DNA of 64,000 bases from the NCBI GenBank assembly GCA_028284765.1, contig JANQRA010000022.1, positions 1-64,000 on the forward strand. The letters run 5' to 3'. The position numbers were made by a program, and so were the translations under genes. How positions within the stretch are numbered: position 1 is the stretch's first letter; every line of letters starts with the position of its first letter. Below, in pieces: positions 42,729-50,788 of the stretch. Under the pieces are notes generated by a model that was not told the origin of the DNA, ran no database searches, and saw only the letters and a program-made list of their open reading frames with translations. The DNA comes from Acidimicrobiia bacterium (lineage in GTDB: Bacteria > Actinomycetota > Acidimicrobiia > Spongiisociales > ZC4RG35).

Positions 42729-44299
42729 AGGCCAGACTCACCTGGAACGGCATCCGAACCGACCGGCAGCGCCGGGTTGGGTTCCCTGTCGCCCTGATCC
42801 TCCTGTCCATTGCGGGTTGGTACCTGGCCACAACCCTCATCCGGACGGCGGACACCTTGTCTGCGAACGCACTGCCTCACTTCATGACCTGGGCGGCGTT
42901 GCTCTTCTTTGTGGTGTGGATCAGCCTGCCGGTCATCATCTTCCCCCTGGATGAGAACCTGGACCCTCAGCAGCTCGGGGTACTCCCCATCAGCACTCGA
43001 GAGATCATCACCGGCCTCGGCGCAGCAAGTCTGGTCGCCCCGGCGATCGTCGTGCCGCTCCTTGTTCTCTCGGCAAATGGGATTGCCCTATCGAGCGGGT
43101 GGTGGATGGTTCTACCGGCGTCGGCGGTGTTCATTGGGCTCTTGGCGGTGGGCGCTCAGCTGTTCTCGGCGACCATCTCATCGATCCTCCGCACTCGGAG
43201 GGGCCGCGACGTTGCCACCTTCCTGATCCTCGGCATGGCGGCCGGTGGCTTCTTCGCCTATCGGTCAATAGATCAACTGCTCAGAATCGACTCGCTCGAG
43301 GAAGTAGTCACCCGATACGCCCTCGACGGGGGTTGGTCGCTCCTTCCTCCAGTCGCTGCACAACGCGCGATCACCGATGCATCCAGTGGCGAGCCGATTT
43401 CCGCCGCCATCTATCTGGCCATTGCGACCGCAGGCCTGCTGCTCATGGCCTGGGTGTGGGAGAGGTTGATGGCCTGGATGCTCACCACTCCGCAGGAGGG
43501 AAGCCGCCCCGCAGCGAGAGCACGTAGATCAGGGTTCAGCACCGGACCGTGGGGACCGATCTCGACCCTCGCCCGTAAGGAGCTTCGCTTCTATGTTCGA
43601 GATCCCCGACAGCGACTCGTCTGGACCGGAACGGTGATCTTCGTCGGCCTTGCGGTCGCCGGAACGATCATGGGAACCACGGGTCTGTTCGATATCTCTG
43701 AGCGGGAGTGGGCCCCGTTGGCTGCACCAATCCTGGTTCTGTTCGTGGGCTTGCCCATCGCCCTGAATCTCTTCGGCTGGGAGAGGAACGCCGCCAGCTT
43801 CCTGTTCGTCCTTCCGGCCAAGCCGCGGCAACTGCTTCTGGGGAAGAACCTCGCCGTTGCGATCGCCCTCGTCGTCGAGACTGCACTGCTTGCCGTAGGC
43901 CTGTCGCTGTTCACAGGTTTCTGGGGGTGGGCATGGCTCGTCCCGGCCCTGACCATCGCCGCAGTCGGCTGCCAGCTTGCAGTCGGAAATGTCGTCTCGG
44001 TGTTAGCACCTTTGCGGCTACCCAGAGAAGGGACCGATGTCTTTGCCCAATCGACCGAACAGGGTTGCCTGGCAATCGTCAGTCAGCTGATCAGCTTCAT
44101 GACGATCGGTTTTCTGCTCGTGATTCCCGCGTCGATTGTTGTCTTGACCGTCGCGTTCGGACAGGCAATCGAGCCATGGCAGGCAGCCATTGCGTGCACC
44201 TTGTGGGGGACCGTCATATACGCGATCTCCCTATGGATTGCGTCCGCCATTTTGAAGCGGCGCCTACCCGAAGTGATGGCCTGGGTCCAGATCGTCTGA
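42704..44299 (+). CDS. ABC exporter permease, multi-pass
   Basis: 531 residues from GTG 42704 with GAGGG eight bases ahead. About 12 hydrophobic helices in two sets, separated by a soluble stretch around residues 260-290 that carries basic residues. Layout matches large ABC-2-like permeases such as the ABC exporter of the YwjA/Rv type rather than six-helix DrrB. The partner ATPase precedes. Substrate unknown. Confidence 0.8.
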   Translation: MVRNLVWLKARLTWNGIRTDRQRRVGFPVALILLSIAGWYLATTLIRTADTLSANALPHFMTWAALLFFVVWISLPVIIFPLDENLDPQQLGVLPISTREIITGLGAASLVAPAIVVPLLVLSANGIALSSGWWMVLPASAVFIGLLAVGAQLFSATISSILRTRRGRDVATFLILGMAAGGFFAYRSIDQLLRIDSLEEVVTRYALDGGWSLLPPVAAQRAITDASSGEPISAAIYLAIATAGLLLMAWVWERLMAWMLTTPQEGSRPAARARRSGFSTGPWGPISTLARKELRFYVRDPRQRLVWTGTVIFVGLAVAGTIMGTTGLFDISEREWAPLAAPILVLFVGLPIALNLFGWERNAASFLFVLPAKPRQLLLGKNLAVAIALVVETALLAVGLSLFTGFWGWAWLVPALTIAAVGCQLAVGNVVSVLAPLRLPREGTDVFAQSTEQGCLAIVSQLISFMTIGFLLVIPASIVVLTVAFGQAIEPWQAAIACTLWGTVIYAISLWIASAILKRRLPEVMAWVQIV

Positions 44300-44337
44300 C
44301 AGGCGCTGTTCGGGATCCAAGTGGCGAGGGCAACGCT

Positions 44338-46020
44338 TTAGGGAGCTAATACTTCTATGTCTTTCCAGGAGACCCATGACGGGCTGGCGAGCGTGGTTAT
44401 TCGTATGACCTGCCCGACGGTCGGAGTCATTCCATCGAAACTCACGAGGTCGTTGTCGTCGGTTTCTGCCGACACCGTGTCGACCACGATCCCATCGATC
44501 GAGAGTTGGTGCGTGGTCGGACCCGACGGGAACTGGCCGACCAGGGCGCGCACTACGCCTATCTCTTGCGGCGAGCCGAGATCTATCTCCAACCATTGAA
44601 CTGGTTCGTCTCCGGACCCCCATTGGGTCGTCGGATCGCCATCGACTGCGTTGGCCGGGGGCTCATTCGGAAGGGATTGAGACGCATTGACCTGAGCGTT
44701 CAGAGCGAGATTCGGATCCTGCAGCGTGGTTGTGCATGGATCAGGTTGTGCTGCCGGAGCCAGGGTGTCCATCAGCAGATTTTTGGCCTGGGTAAAAGCC
44801 CATGTCGCATCGCCGACCTCAACACTCGCCTCGTCGTACTCCCAATAGAGCCATCCGTCCCATCCCACTTCGCAGGATTCAGCGATCCAGTTCTGAACCA
44901 CCAACGCCGCTCGTTCAATGTCCGGGAACAGATGGACAAAGGCTCCGATCTCTCCCATTACGACCGGTTTCTCGTTTGTGATCCCGAAGTTCTCCGCCTG
45001 CTCGGCCACCGACAGGCCGACTCCGGGATAAGCATGGAAGTCGAAGAAGTCCAGGTCTGACTCTTCGACCAAGGGCTGAGTGTCCACGTACCAGCCGCCA
45101 CCGATTTCTGTCGGGTTCGGAAACTGCGGAGCGAAGAAGCCGGACGTCACCAGACCACCCGGATCAAACCTCTTTATCGTTTCGGCAACCGCGTTCATGT
45201 AGCTCCGGACACCATCGATCACCATCTGGCGCTTCTCTTCAACGTCGGCCATGTCATACGTTCCGGTCTTGGTGGAGACCGATCCTTCTGCAAGGTTCAA
45301 CGGCGGTTGGTCGCGCGGAATCCACTGTTCGTTGAGCACGGACCAGCCGAGCACGGCATCAAATGGTGCACGCAATCCAACCAGCCCGCCCATTAGATCA
45401 GTCCAGTACCGGACGGCCGCCTCTTCGCCAGATGGTGTGAAGTAGTGGCCGGCGCGGTAGTTGCCAAGTTCCTCGCTGACATCGCGATCACTCAACTCCC
45501 AATAGCCACCTCCATCGGGAAGGTCGTTCGAGGTCAAGATCAAGACGAGTCCGTGCTCTTTGGCCACCTCCATAACCTCGACGATCGTCGCCAGATAGTC
45601 GGGGTTGAGACCGTCAGAAGTGGCCAGGCAATCGGGCGAGCCGTTGCATGTGTCGAGGAAGATCCGCACTGTGTTGTAGCCACGGCTCGCAAGTGCGGCG
45701 AAGTCCGATTCGACCTCCCCACGGTCAAAGATCGAGGGCCGGAAGGTTTGGTCTTCCCAGTATGACTCCAGCCGAACTCGCTTCAAGTAGTTGACTCCGC
45801 GCGGAACGAAGAGTTCGCCCGTGCGGATGTCGATGAATTGTCCGTTTTCAATCTGAATCGGATGCCCGGGTGGAGTCCATTGCTCGGCTTCGCCTGTCAA
45901 TGTTGAGCTACCTGCTGGGACTGTCGTGGTCACAGGTGGAGCCGTCGACGTGGTAGCGGGCCCGGCGTCTGATGCCGTGCATGCGGCAAACAGCACGGCC
46001 AGCAGGAAGATTCTCCTCAT
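44338..46020 (-). CDS. GH5-like glycoside hydrolase lipoprotein with F5/8 type C domain
   Basis: 560 residues from ATG 46020 with GGAGG seven bases ahead. Lipobox LFAAC (Cys 14), then a Thr-rich linker (about 20-48). Catalytic (beta/alpha)8 barrel from about 55-420: RGVNYLK, acid/base Glu 231 in VLNEQW, and likely nucleophile Glu 357 in VVMGEIGAF. DFHAYPG is also typical. The C-terminus (about 440-560: NLALNAQVNASQSL, NAVDGDPTTQWGS) is an F5/8 type C carbohydrate-binding domain. It probably degrades beta-mannan or beta-glucan at the cell surface; the exact substrate is unknown. Single gene, convergent with the ABC permease. Confidence 0.85.
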   Translation of the reverse strand: MRRIFLLAVLFAACTASDAGPATTSTAPPVTTTVPAGSSTLTGEAEQWTPPGHPIQIENGQFIDIRTGELFVPRGVNYLKRVRLESYWEDQTFRPSIFDRGEVESDFAALASRGYNTVRIFLDTCNGSPDCLATSDGLNPDYLATIVEVMEVAKEHGLVLILTSNDLPDGGGYWELSDRDVSEELGNYRAGHYFTPSGEEAAVRYWTDLMGGLVGLRAPFDAVLGWSVLNEQWIPRDQPPLNLAEGSVSTKTGTYDMADVEEKRQMVIDGVRSYMNAVAETIKRFDPGGLVTSGFFAPQFPNPTEIGGGWYVDTQPLVEESDLDFFDFHAYPGVGLSVAEQAENFGITNEKPVVMGEIGAFVHLFPDIERAALVVQNWIAESCEVGWDGWLYWEYDEASVEVGDATWAFTQAKNLLMDTLAPAAQPDPCTTTLQDPNLALNAQVNASQSLPNEPPANAVDGDPTTQWGSGDEPVQWLEIDLGSPQEIGVVRALVGQFPSGPTTHQLSIDGIVVDTVSAETDDNDLVSFDGMTPTVGQVIRITTLASPSWVSWKDIEVLAP

Positions 46021-46084
46021 CGCTGTTCCTCCGCCTCGGGTCAGTGAGTGATTATGTACCCGATGTGCGCATTGGCGGAGGTGA

Positions 46085-47326
46085 TCATGGCGCAACGGCC
46101 GCATCACCAGCGACGTCTGACTCAACCTCCCGAACGCCTTTGAAGAGCCAGAACGAGAGGACCCCGGTGGCAACCACGAGGACTCCAGACGCCAGGAAGA
46201 CGTTCCGGGTGCCGATGGCCGCGGCGGCCACACCAGCGAGGCCCATCGAAACCACATTGGCGGCGGAGATGAGCGTGGTCAGCACCCCACCTACGCGGCC
46301 CCTCATCCGATCTTCAACCAGGGTTTGGCTGAGAGTGTTTGCACCCGCCTGGGTGGGCCCAACCGCCAGGCCTACCAGGAAGAGGAACGCCATCACGTGC
46401 CAAACGGACTGGGCCCAGGAGATCGCTCCGACGAAGACGCCTATCCCTATCAATCCCGTCCACACCATCGACGATGGTCGCAATCGAACAGCAAGCATCG
46501 CCACAACAGTTCCGGAGATGACCATCCCGGCCACCTGGCTCGCTTCGATTGCGCCCAGGAAGGCCTCAGACACCATCAAATCTTCGAGGAGGAACGGGAT
46601 GAATAGGACGTTCACAGCGCCGAGTCCGAGCATCGTCATCGACAAGGAAATCAAGACCGCACGCAGCGGACGGCTGGAAATCATCACCCCGAAGCCCTGC
46701 TTCATCTCGGCCCATACTTTGGCCGGAGCCTCACTTCGCTGAGGTCGGCCGTCGACCCGGATCCGGGAAATGAGTAGGAACGACGCGAAGAAGGTTGCCG
46801 AGTCGAGGATGAAGGCCGGCGCGAGGGTGTCCGCTACACCCGCGAGTATCCCGGCTGCGGCAGTGCCCAAGAGGTTGAAGATGATCCGCGAGGTCTGGGA
46901 GACCGAGTTGGCCGCCAGGAGTTTGTCCGTTCCGACAACCGCTGGCAGATAAGCCGCACGAGCGGGATTGTCGATTGTGCCCACCCCGGCCTGGAGGAAG
47001 GCAAGGATGAAGATCAGAGGAACCATCTCGACGCTGCGAACGAAAAGGAATCCGAGCACCAGAATCGCCCGGACGAAGTCAGAAACCAGGATCACCCGCC
47101 GACGGTCCAGGCGGTCTACATAGACCCCGGCCACGGTCCCGAAGATGAGTGTCGGCAGAGCGATGGCTACGAGCAAACCGGCTATCGCCACCGTCGAGCC
47201 GGTCAAACGCTGAATGAGGATGATCAGCGTTATCGCAGCCAGGTTGTCGCCAAAGTCGGACACGACTTGGGCAGTCCACAGGTACCGAAAGTCCCTGATC
47301 TTCAGCAGGTCCCTGAGTTGGCTCAT
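46085..47326 (-). CDS. MFS transporter
   Basis: 413 residues with 12 predicted helices. Motif A-like VYVDRLDRRRVILVSD between helices 2 and 3, typical of the enterobactin exporter/macrolide (MefA-like) family with RVRG variants in the central loop. Starts at ATG 47326, overlapping the HTH stop (TAATG). The adjacent HTH gene suggests ligand-induced export of a small molecule; substrate unknown. Confidence 0.86.
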   Translation of the reverse strand: MSQLRDLLKIRDFRYLWTAQVVSDFGDNLAAITLIILIQRLTGSTVAIAGLLVAIALPTLIFGTVAGVYVDRLDRRRVILVSDFVRAILVLGFLFVRSVEMVPLIFILAFLQAGVGTIDNPARAAYLPAVVGTDKLLAANSVSQTSRIIFNLLGTAAAGILAGVADTLAPAFILDSATFFASFLLISRIRVDGRPQRSEAPAKVWAEMKQGFGVMISSRPLRAVLISLSMTMLGLGAVNVLFIPFLLEDLMVSEAFLGAIEASQVAGMVISGTVVAMLAVRLRPSSMVWTGLIGIGVFVGAISWAQSVWHVMAFLFLVGLAVGPTQAGANTLSQTLVEDRMRGRVGGVLTTLISAANVVSMGLAGVAAAAIGTRNVFLASGVLVVATGVLSFWLFKGVREVESDVAGDAAVAP

Positions 47327-47904
47327 TAGGAGTCGCTCAACGGGAAGAACACAAACGTGAAGCCATATTCGGTTCCGTCTTCGTCCTCAGAGGAGTCGAA
47401 CTCATCTTCAACCAGCCCCTCGAGCTTTTCTGCGAACTCGCGCGCCCGATCCTCAGTCATGAAGGACACGGACCGACCGATCGCTCCAAGAGGTTCGCTT
47501 TCTTCACCTCGACGAACGAGCTCGAAGTGCTTGGCCAACGCGTTCTCCGCATCAAGACGCGCTCCATCCAGCACGGTCGCTGCGATCTTGGCCAACTCGG
47601 CAGGATCGTGGTCTCCGGCAGCGAGACTCGGCGAAGGACGGAACGACCTGGCCACCGCATGAAAGACCTTCTGCAACATGGCCCCGACCTTGCGAGTCTC
47701 CACCACCCTGATGACCCCAGCCTCTTCCAAGAGATTGAAGTGGTAGTAGAGCCGGGTCGGAGGGACACCGAGAGACTCCGCAACCTCGCGAATGGAATGC
47801 GGCTCACTGAGTCTGCGAAGGATTCGGAGACGGGTTGGGTTGTTGAGCACATCGAATACTTCGATGCTGTCGACCTCGAATGTGTCGAGCTGTGGTTCCG
47901 TCAC
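47326..47904 (-). CDS. ArsR-like winged-helix regulator of the MFS operon
   Basis: 192 residues. N-terminal winged helix (about 15-80: EVFDVLNNPTRLRILRRLSEP, IREVAESLGVPPTRLYYHFNLLEEAGVI), then a C-terminal domain with an acidic patch (DEFDSSEDEDG). No metal-binding cysteine pair, so probably not a metal sensor. The gene overlaps both the micro-gene upstream (ATGA) and the MFS gene downstream, so it is likely a local regulator. A cluster of TTCAA/TTGAA repeats lies in front of the operon (see 48111-48184). Confidence 0.82.
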   Translation of the reverse strand: MTEPQLDTFEVDSIEVFDVLNNPTRLRILRRLSEPHSIREVAESLGVPPTRLYYHFNLLEEAGVIRVVETRKVGAMLQKVFHAVARSFRPSPSLAAGDHDPAELAKIAATVLDGARLDAENALAKHFELVRRGEESEPLGAIGRSVSFMTEDRAREFAEKLEGLVEDEFDSSEDEDGTEYGFTFVFFPLSDS

Positions 47905-48074
47905 GTGGATGTCCGGAGGCGGGCGGACTGCGGCGCGCTGCGGAGTGTCTCTCCGAGCAGGATCAATGCCGAACCCAGCACGTGCCGAAACGTGTTACCC
48001 CGAGGCTCACTAGACCGTATCAACTCCTCAGCGCGATGCCGGTTGTAGGAGTCAATCATCTGTGGGGTGTACAT
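47901..48074 (-). CDS. 57-residue leader-type protein of the HTH-MFS operon
   Basis: ATG 48074 is preceded by AAAGGACCCCGAC, a fair Shine-Dalgarno. The sequence (MYTPQMIDSYNRHRAEELIR, then RHVLGSALILLGETLR) has a basic helix and a short hydrophobic helix. The stop overlaps the regulator's ATG by four bases. A longer reading from 48158 would cross the operator region and is rejected. Family unknown; possibly a small membrane-associated protein. Confidence 0.6.
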   Translation of the reverse strand: MYTPQMIDSYNRHRAEELIRSSEPRGNTFRHVLGSALILLGETLRSAPQSARLRTST

Positions 48075-48110
48075 GTCGGGGTCCTTTCTTGGTGCCGTAC
48101 TCACCATTAT

Positions 48111-48184
48111 GTTCAAACGATTTGAATGTTCAAGCGATTCAAACAAGATCCCCTTCAATTGAATGCAGCCTGAGTTGAATCGCT
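48111..48184. promoter_or_regulatory. Operator cluster of TTCAA/TTGAA repeats between divergent units
   Basis: Two 17-base direct repeats adjoin: GTTCAAACGATTTGAAT (48111-48127) and GTTCAAGCGATTCAAAC (48128-48144), 14 of whose bases match. The first contains the inverted repeat TTCAAA-CGA-TTTGAA. A further palindrome TTCAATTGAA lies at 48154-48163, and TTGAATCGCT at 48175-48184 is an inverted copy of part of the second repeat. The site sits between the divergent micro-gene (48074) and nucleotidase gene (48196), a probable binding site for the HTH regulator (inference). Confidence 0.65.
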
Positions 48185-48195
48185 ACGTTCCTCGG

Positions 48196-48759
48196 ATGCG
48201 GTTAGGGATCGATCTCGATGGCGTGGTCGCCAATTTCACCAAGGGCTGGATGACCTTCTACAACCGGGATTATGGGACCGACCTCAAGGTCGAGGACTCG
48301 GAGACCTGGCACGACCTGGTCAATCTGACTCACTTCGACGACATCGGAGAGTTCTGGGAGTGGTCTTCGGATCTCGACGGCCATTCTGTGTTCTGGCATC
48401 TCGAGACCTTCCCCGGAGCCGTCGAGGCGCTGGTCGACCTCGACTCCGACGGACACGACATCGTCGTCGTGACCACCAAACCGCATTTTGCACACGACGA
48501 CACCTACGAGTGGATCGACCGCAATGGCCTGCCGGCCAAGGAGGTCCACATCACCGCAAAAAAGTGGACCGTCGCCTGCGACGTGTACCTCGACGACGGG
48601 CCTTACAACCTTCCTGGCCTGGTCAGGCACCGACCCGAGGCCACCGTGTGCCGATACGTGCGCCCCTGGAACGACCCTGTTGTCGGCGTACATGACATCC
48701 ACGACTTCGATGAATTTCGCGGTCTAGTCGGTCGGCTCGCAGAGACTCGTGAGATGTAG
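48196..48759 (+). CDS. 5'(3')-deoxyribonucleotidase-like HAD phosphatase
   Basis: 187 residues from ATG 48196. Motif I LGIDLDGVVANF (nucleophile Asp and second Asp) is of the NT5C type, motif II VVVTTK, then KKWTVACDVYLDDGPYNL as motifs III/IV. The family dephosphorylates deoxynucleoside monophosphates. The upstream region holds the TTCAA operator cluster, so it may share regulation with the divergent HTH-MFS operon. Confidence 0.78.
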   Translation: MRLGIDLDGVVANFTKGWMTFYNRDYGTDLKVEDSETWHDLVNLTHFDDIGEFWEWSSDLDGHSVFWHLETFPGAVEALVDLDSDGHDIVVVTTKPHFAHDDTYEWIDRNGLPAKEVHITAKKWTVACDVYLDDGPYNLPGLVRHRPEATVCRYVRPWNDPVVGVHDIHDFDEFRGLVGRLAETREM

Positions 48760-48859
48760 CTAGATTCGCAACCGATCTCTGATCACCTCTGGGAAGCGGG
48801 CGCGTTCAACAGTGGGTGATCCGGATTGACCCCACTGGGAATCAAGGAGAAAGAAACCT
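48760..48859 (+). promoter_or_regulatory. Leader of the phnD-type gene with overlapping stem possibilities
   Basis: GATCACC (48781-48787) can pair with GGTGATC (48815-48821), or AGTGGG (48811-48816) with CCCACT (48831-48836). The two share bases 48815-48816, so they are mutually exclusive. AAGGAG precedes the ATG at 48860. I recognise no known riboswitch class. Confidence 0.3.
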
Positions 48860-49978
48860 ATGAAACGCAGAGCCCTCTGGGCTTTGGTCGCAGTGCTTGC
48901 ACTGGTGATCGCAGCTTGCAGCCCCTCTGATACCGAGGACACAACCACGACCTCGGAGGCAGCGGAAGCCACGACCACAACAGAAGCACCCGCTGAAACC
49001 ACAACAACCGAAGAAGAGATGGTGGATACACCCGGATCTTCACCGGACAACCCGATCAACGTGTTGTTCGTGCCGTCGGTGACGGCAGAGGAGATCATCG
49101 CCGGTGGAGATGTCCTCAAGCAGAACCTCGAGGCAGAGACCGGTCTCTTCTTTGAAGTGAACGTTCCGACTTCGTACGCCGCAGTTCTCGAAGAAATGTG
49201 TGCTTCGCCAGACAACACCATGGGATTCATTCCCGCACAGGCCTATGTGCTTGGTAGCGACAAGTGCGGCATTGAAGTCGCCCTCAAGTCGCTCCGGTTT
49301 GGCTACACCGAATACTGGACTCAGTTCATCGTTCCACGTGACTCCGACATCGAATCCATTCAGGATCTCGAAGGCAGAAGTTGGGCGTACCCGGACACCG
49401 GTTCAACCTCCGGTTTCCTCGTACCGTCGGGCATCTTCGAGTCGCTTGGGATCACACCCGGTGAAACAGTTGAGGCCGGTGGTCACAGTGCCACCGCACA
49501 GGCCGTTTACGACGGTTCAGCTGACTTCGGAACCACGTTCTTCAGCCCGGCAGTAGATTCCGAAAGGACACCTCTGTGGGATGGAGACCCGAACAACGCC
49601 GACGTTCCGACCGATCTGGTCGAGTCCTGCGCACTTGACGCCGACGGCGAGATCGTCTGTGGCGACGACTTCTACCCGAGGGACGCACGTCGCAACATCC
49701 GTGAGGGTGCTCCAGACGTGATCCAGCAGGTTCGCATCGTCACCCTGTCCGATCCGATTCCGAACGACACACTGTCGTACTCACCGGAGTTCCCGGCTGA
49801 GCTCAAGGACACAATCAACGCTGCGTTGATCGCATTTGCCGACAACGACCCCGAAGGCTTCGAAACCGCATTCGACGCCTACTCGTGGTCCGGTGTTGCC
49901 TCGACCAACGATGCAGAGTTCGACTCGATTCGCGCCCTGCTCGATGCTCTTGGCTTCGGCGAAGACGACCTGGGCTAA
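48860..49978 (+). CDS. phnD: Phosphonate-type ABC transporter substrate-binding lipoprotein
   Basis: 372 residues. Lipobox IAACS (Cys 20), a Thr/Glu-rich linker (about 25-60), then a PhnD-like type II binding domain (INVLFVPSVTAEEIIAGG, YAAVLEEMCA, GFIPAQAYVLG, WAYPDTGSTSGFLVPSGIF). Two cysteines (DKCG, ESCALD, VCGDD) are extra. PhnD relatives bind phosphonates, phosphite or 2-aminoethylphosphonate; the exact ligand is unclear. AAGGAG start. A GC-rich hairpin follows before phnC. Confidence 0.85.
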   Translation: MKRRALWALVAVLALVIAACSPSDTEDTTTTSEAAEATTTTEAPAETTTTEEEMVDTPGSSPDNPINVLFVPSVTAEEIIAGGDVLKQNLEAETGLFFEVNVPTSYAAVLEEMCASPDNTMGFIPAQAYVLGSDKCGIEVALKSLRFGYTEYWTQFIVPRDSDIESIQDLEGRSWAYPDTGSTSGFLVPSGIFESLGITPGETVEAGGHSATAQAVYDGSADFGTTFFSPAVDSERTPLWDGDPNNADVPTDLVESCALDADGEIVCGDDFYPRDARRNIREGAPDVIQQVRIVTLSDPIPNDTLSYSPEFPAELKDTINAALIAFADNDPEGFETAFDAYSWSGVASTNDAEFDSIRALLDALGFGEDDLG

Positions 49979-49993
49979 GCAATCCGACCATTG

Positions 49994-50020
49994 AGTGCGG
50001 GGCCATCACGGCCCCGCACT
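49994..50020 (+). terminator. Hairpin between phnD and phnC
   Basis: AGTGCGGGGCC pairs perfectly over 11 bp with GGCCCCGCACT around the loop ATCAC, followed by TTCTT. It lies 16 bases after the phnD stop and 16 bases before the phnC ATG. Such partial terminators typically let the binding protein be made in excess over the membrane components. Confidence 0.7.
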
Positions 50021-50035
50021 TCTTGGCACATATCC

Positions 50036-50788
50036 ATGCTGAAGGTCGAACACCTAACCAAGGTCTATGACAATGGGACCGTTGCTCTCGAGGATGTCTC
50101 TTTCGAGGTGCCCGACGGCCAGTTCCTCGCCGTCATTGGACTGTCCGGTTCAGGGAAGTCGACCTTGCTTCGCTGTATCAACCGGCTGATCGACCCCACC
50201 GAGGGGCGGATCATCTGGAATGGTGAGGACATAACCAACGCCGGGCAAGAGGAGCTCCGGCGCATCCGCCGACGAATCGGCATGGTCTTCCAGCACTTCA
50301 ATCTCGTAGGCCGCTCGAAGGTCGAGACCAATGTTCTCGCCGGGAAACTCGGCTACACCAACCCCGCACTGAGCCTCCTCAACCATTTCGCAGCCGCAGA
50401 CCGGGAACAGGCTTTCAGTGCCCTGGAGCGGGTCGGACTCGACGAGAAGATCGACTCTCTCGCCTCCGAGCTTTCTGGCGGCCAGCAGCAGCGAGTCGGG
50501 ATCGCGAGGGCCCTGGTGCAAGATCCTGAGATCCTCTTGGCCGACGAGCCGGTCGCCAGCCTCGACCCGGTGCTCGCACATTCGATCATGCAGCACCTCG
50601 AGTCCATCAACAAGGACGACGGTGTGACAGTCCTCTGCTCGCTTCACTTCCTCGACCTGGTCCACCGCTACTCAGATCGAGCAATAGCACTGCTCGACGG
50701 CAAGCTCGTTTTCGACGGGTCGCCGAAGGGCATCGACGACGAGACCTTCAAAGACATCTATGGCCACGAGGCCGAGCGCGTTGGCTGA
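50036..50788 (+). CDS. phnC: Phosphonate-type ABC transporter ATP-binding protein
   Basis: 250 residues from ATG 50036. Walker A GLSGSGKST, Q-loop MVFQHFNL, signature LSGGQQQRVGIARAL, Walker B ILLADEPVASLDP, H-loop CSLHFLD. The NVLAGKLGY segment is PhnC-like. It overlaps phnE by 29 bases. Couples ATP hydrolysis to import; the neighbours define the system as PhnDCE-type. Confidence 0.92.
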   Translation: MLKVEHLTKVYDNGTVALEDVSFEVPDGQFLAVIGLSGSGKSTLLRCINRLIDPTEGRIIWNGEDITNAGQEELRRIRRRIGMVFQHFNLVGRSKVETNVLAGKLGYTNPALSLLNHFAAADREQAFSALERVGLDEKIDSLASELSGGQQQRVGIARALVQDPEILLADEPVASLDPVLAHSIMQHLESINKDDGVTVLCSLHFLDLVHRYSDRAIALLDGKLVFDGSPKGIDDETFKDIYGHEAERVG

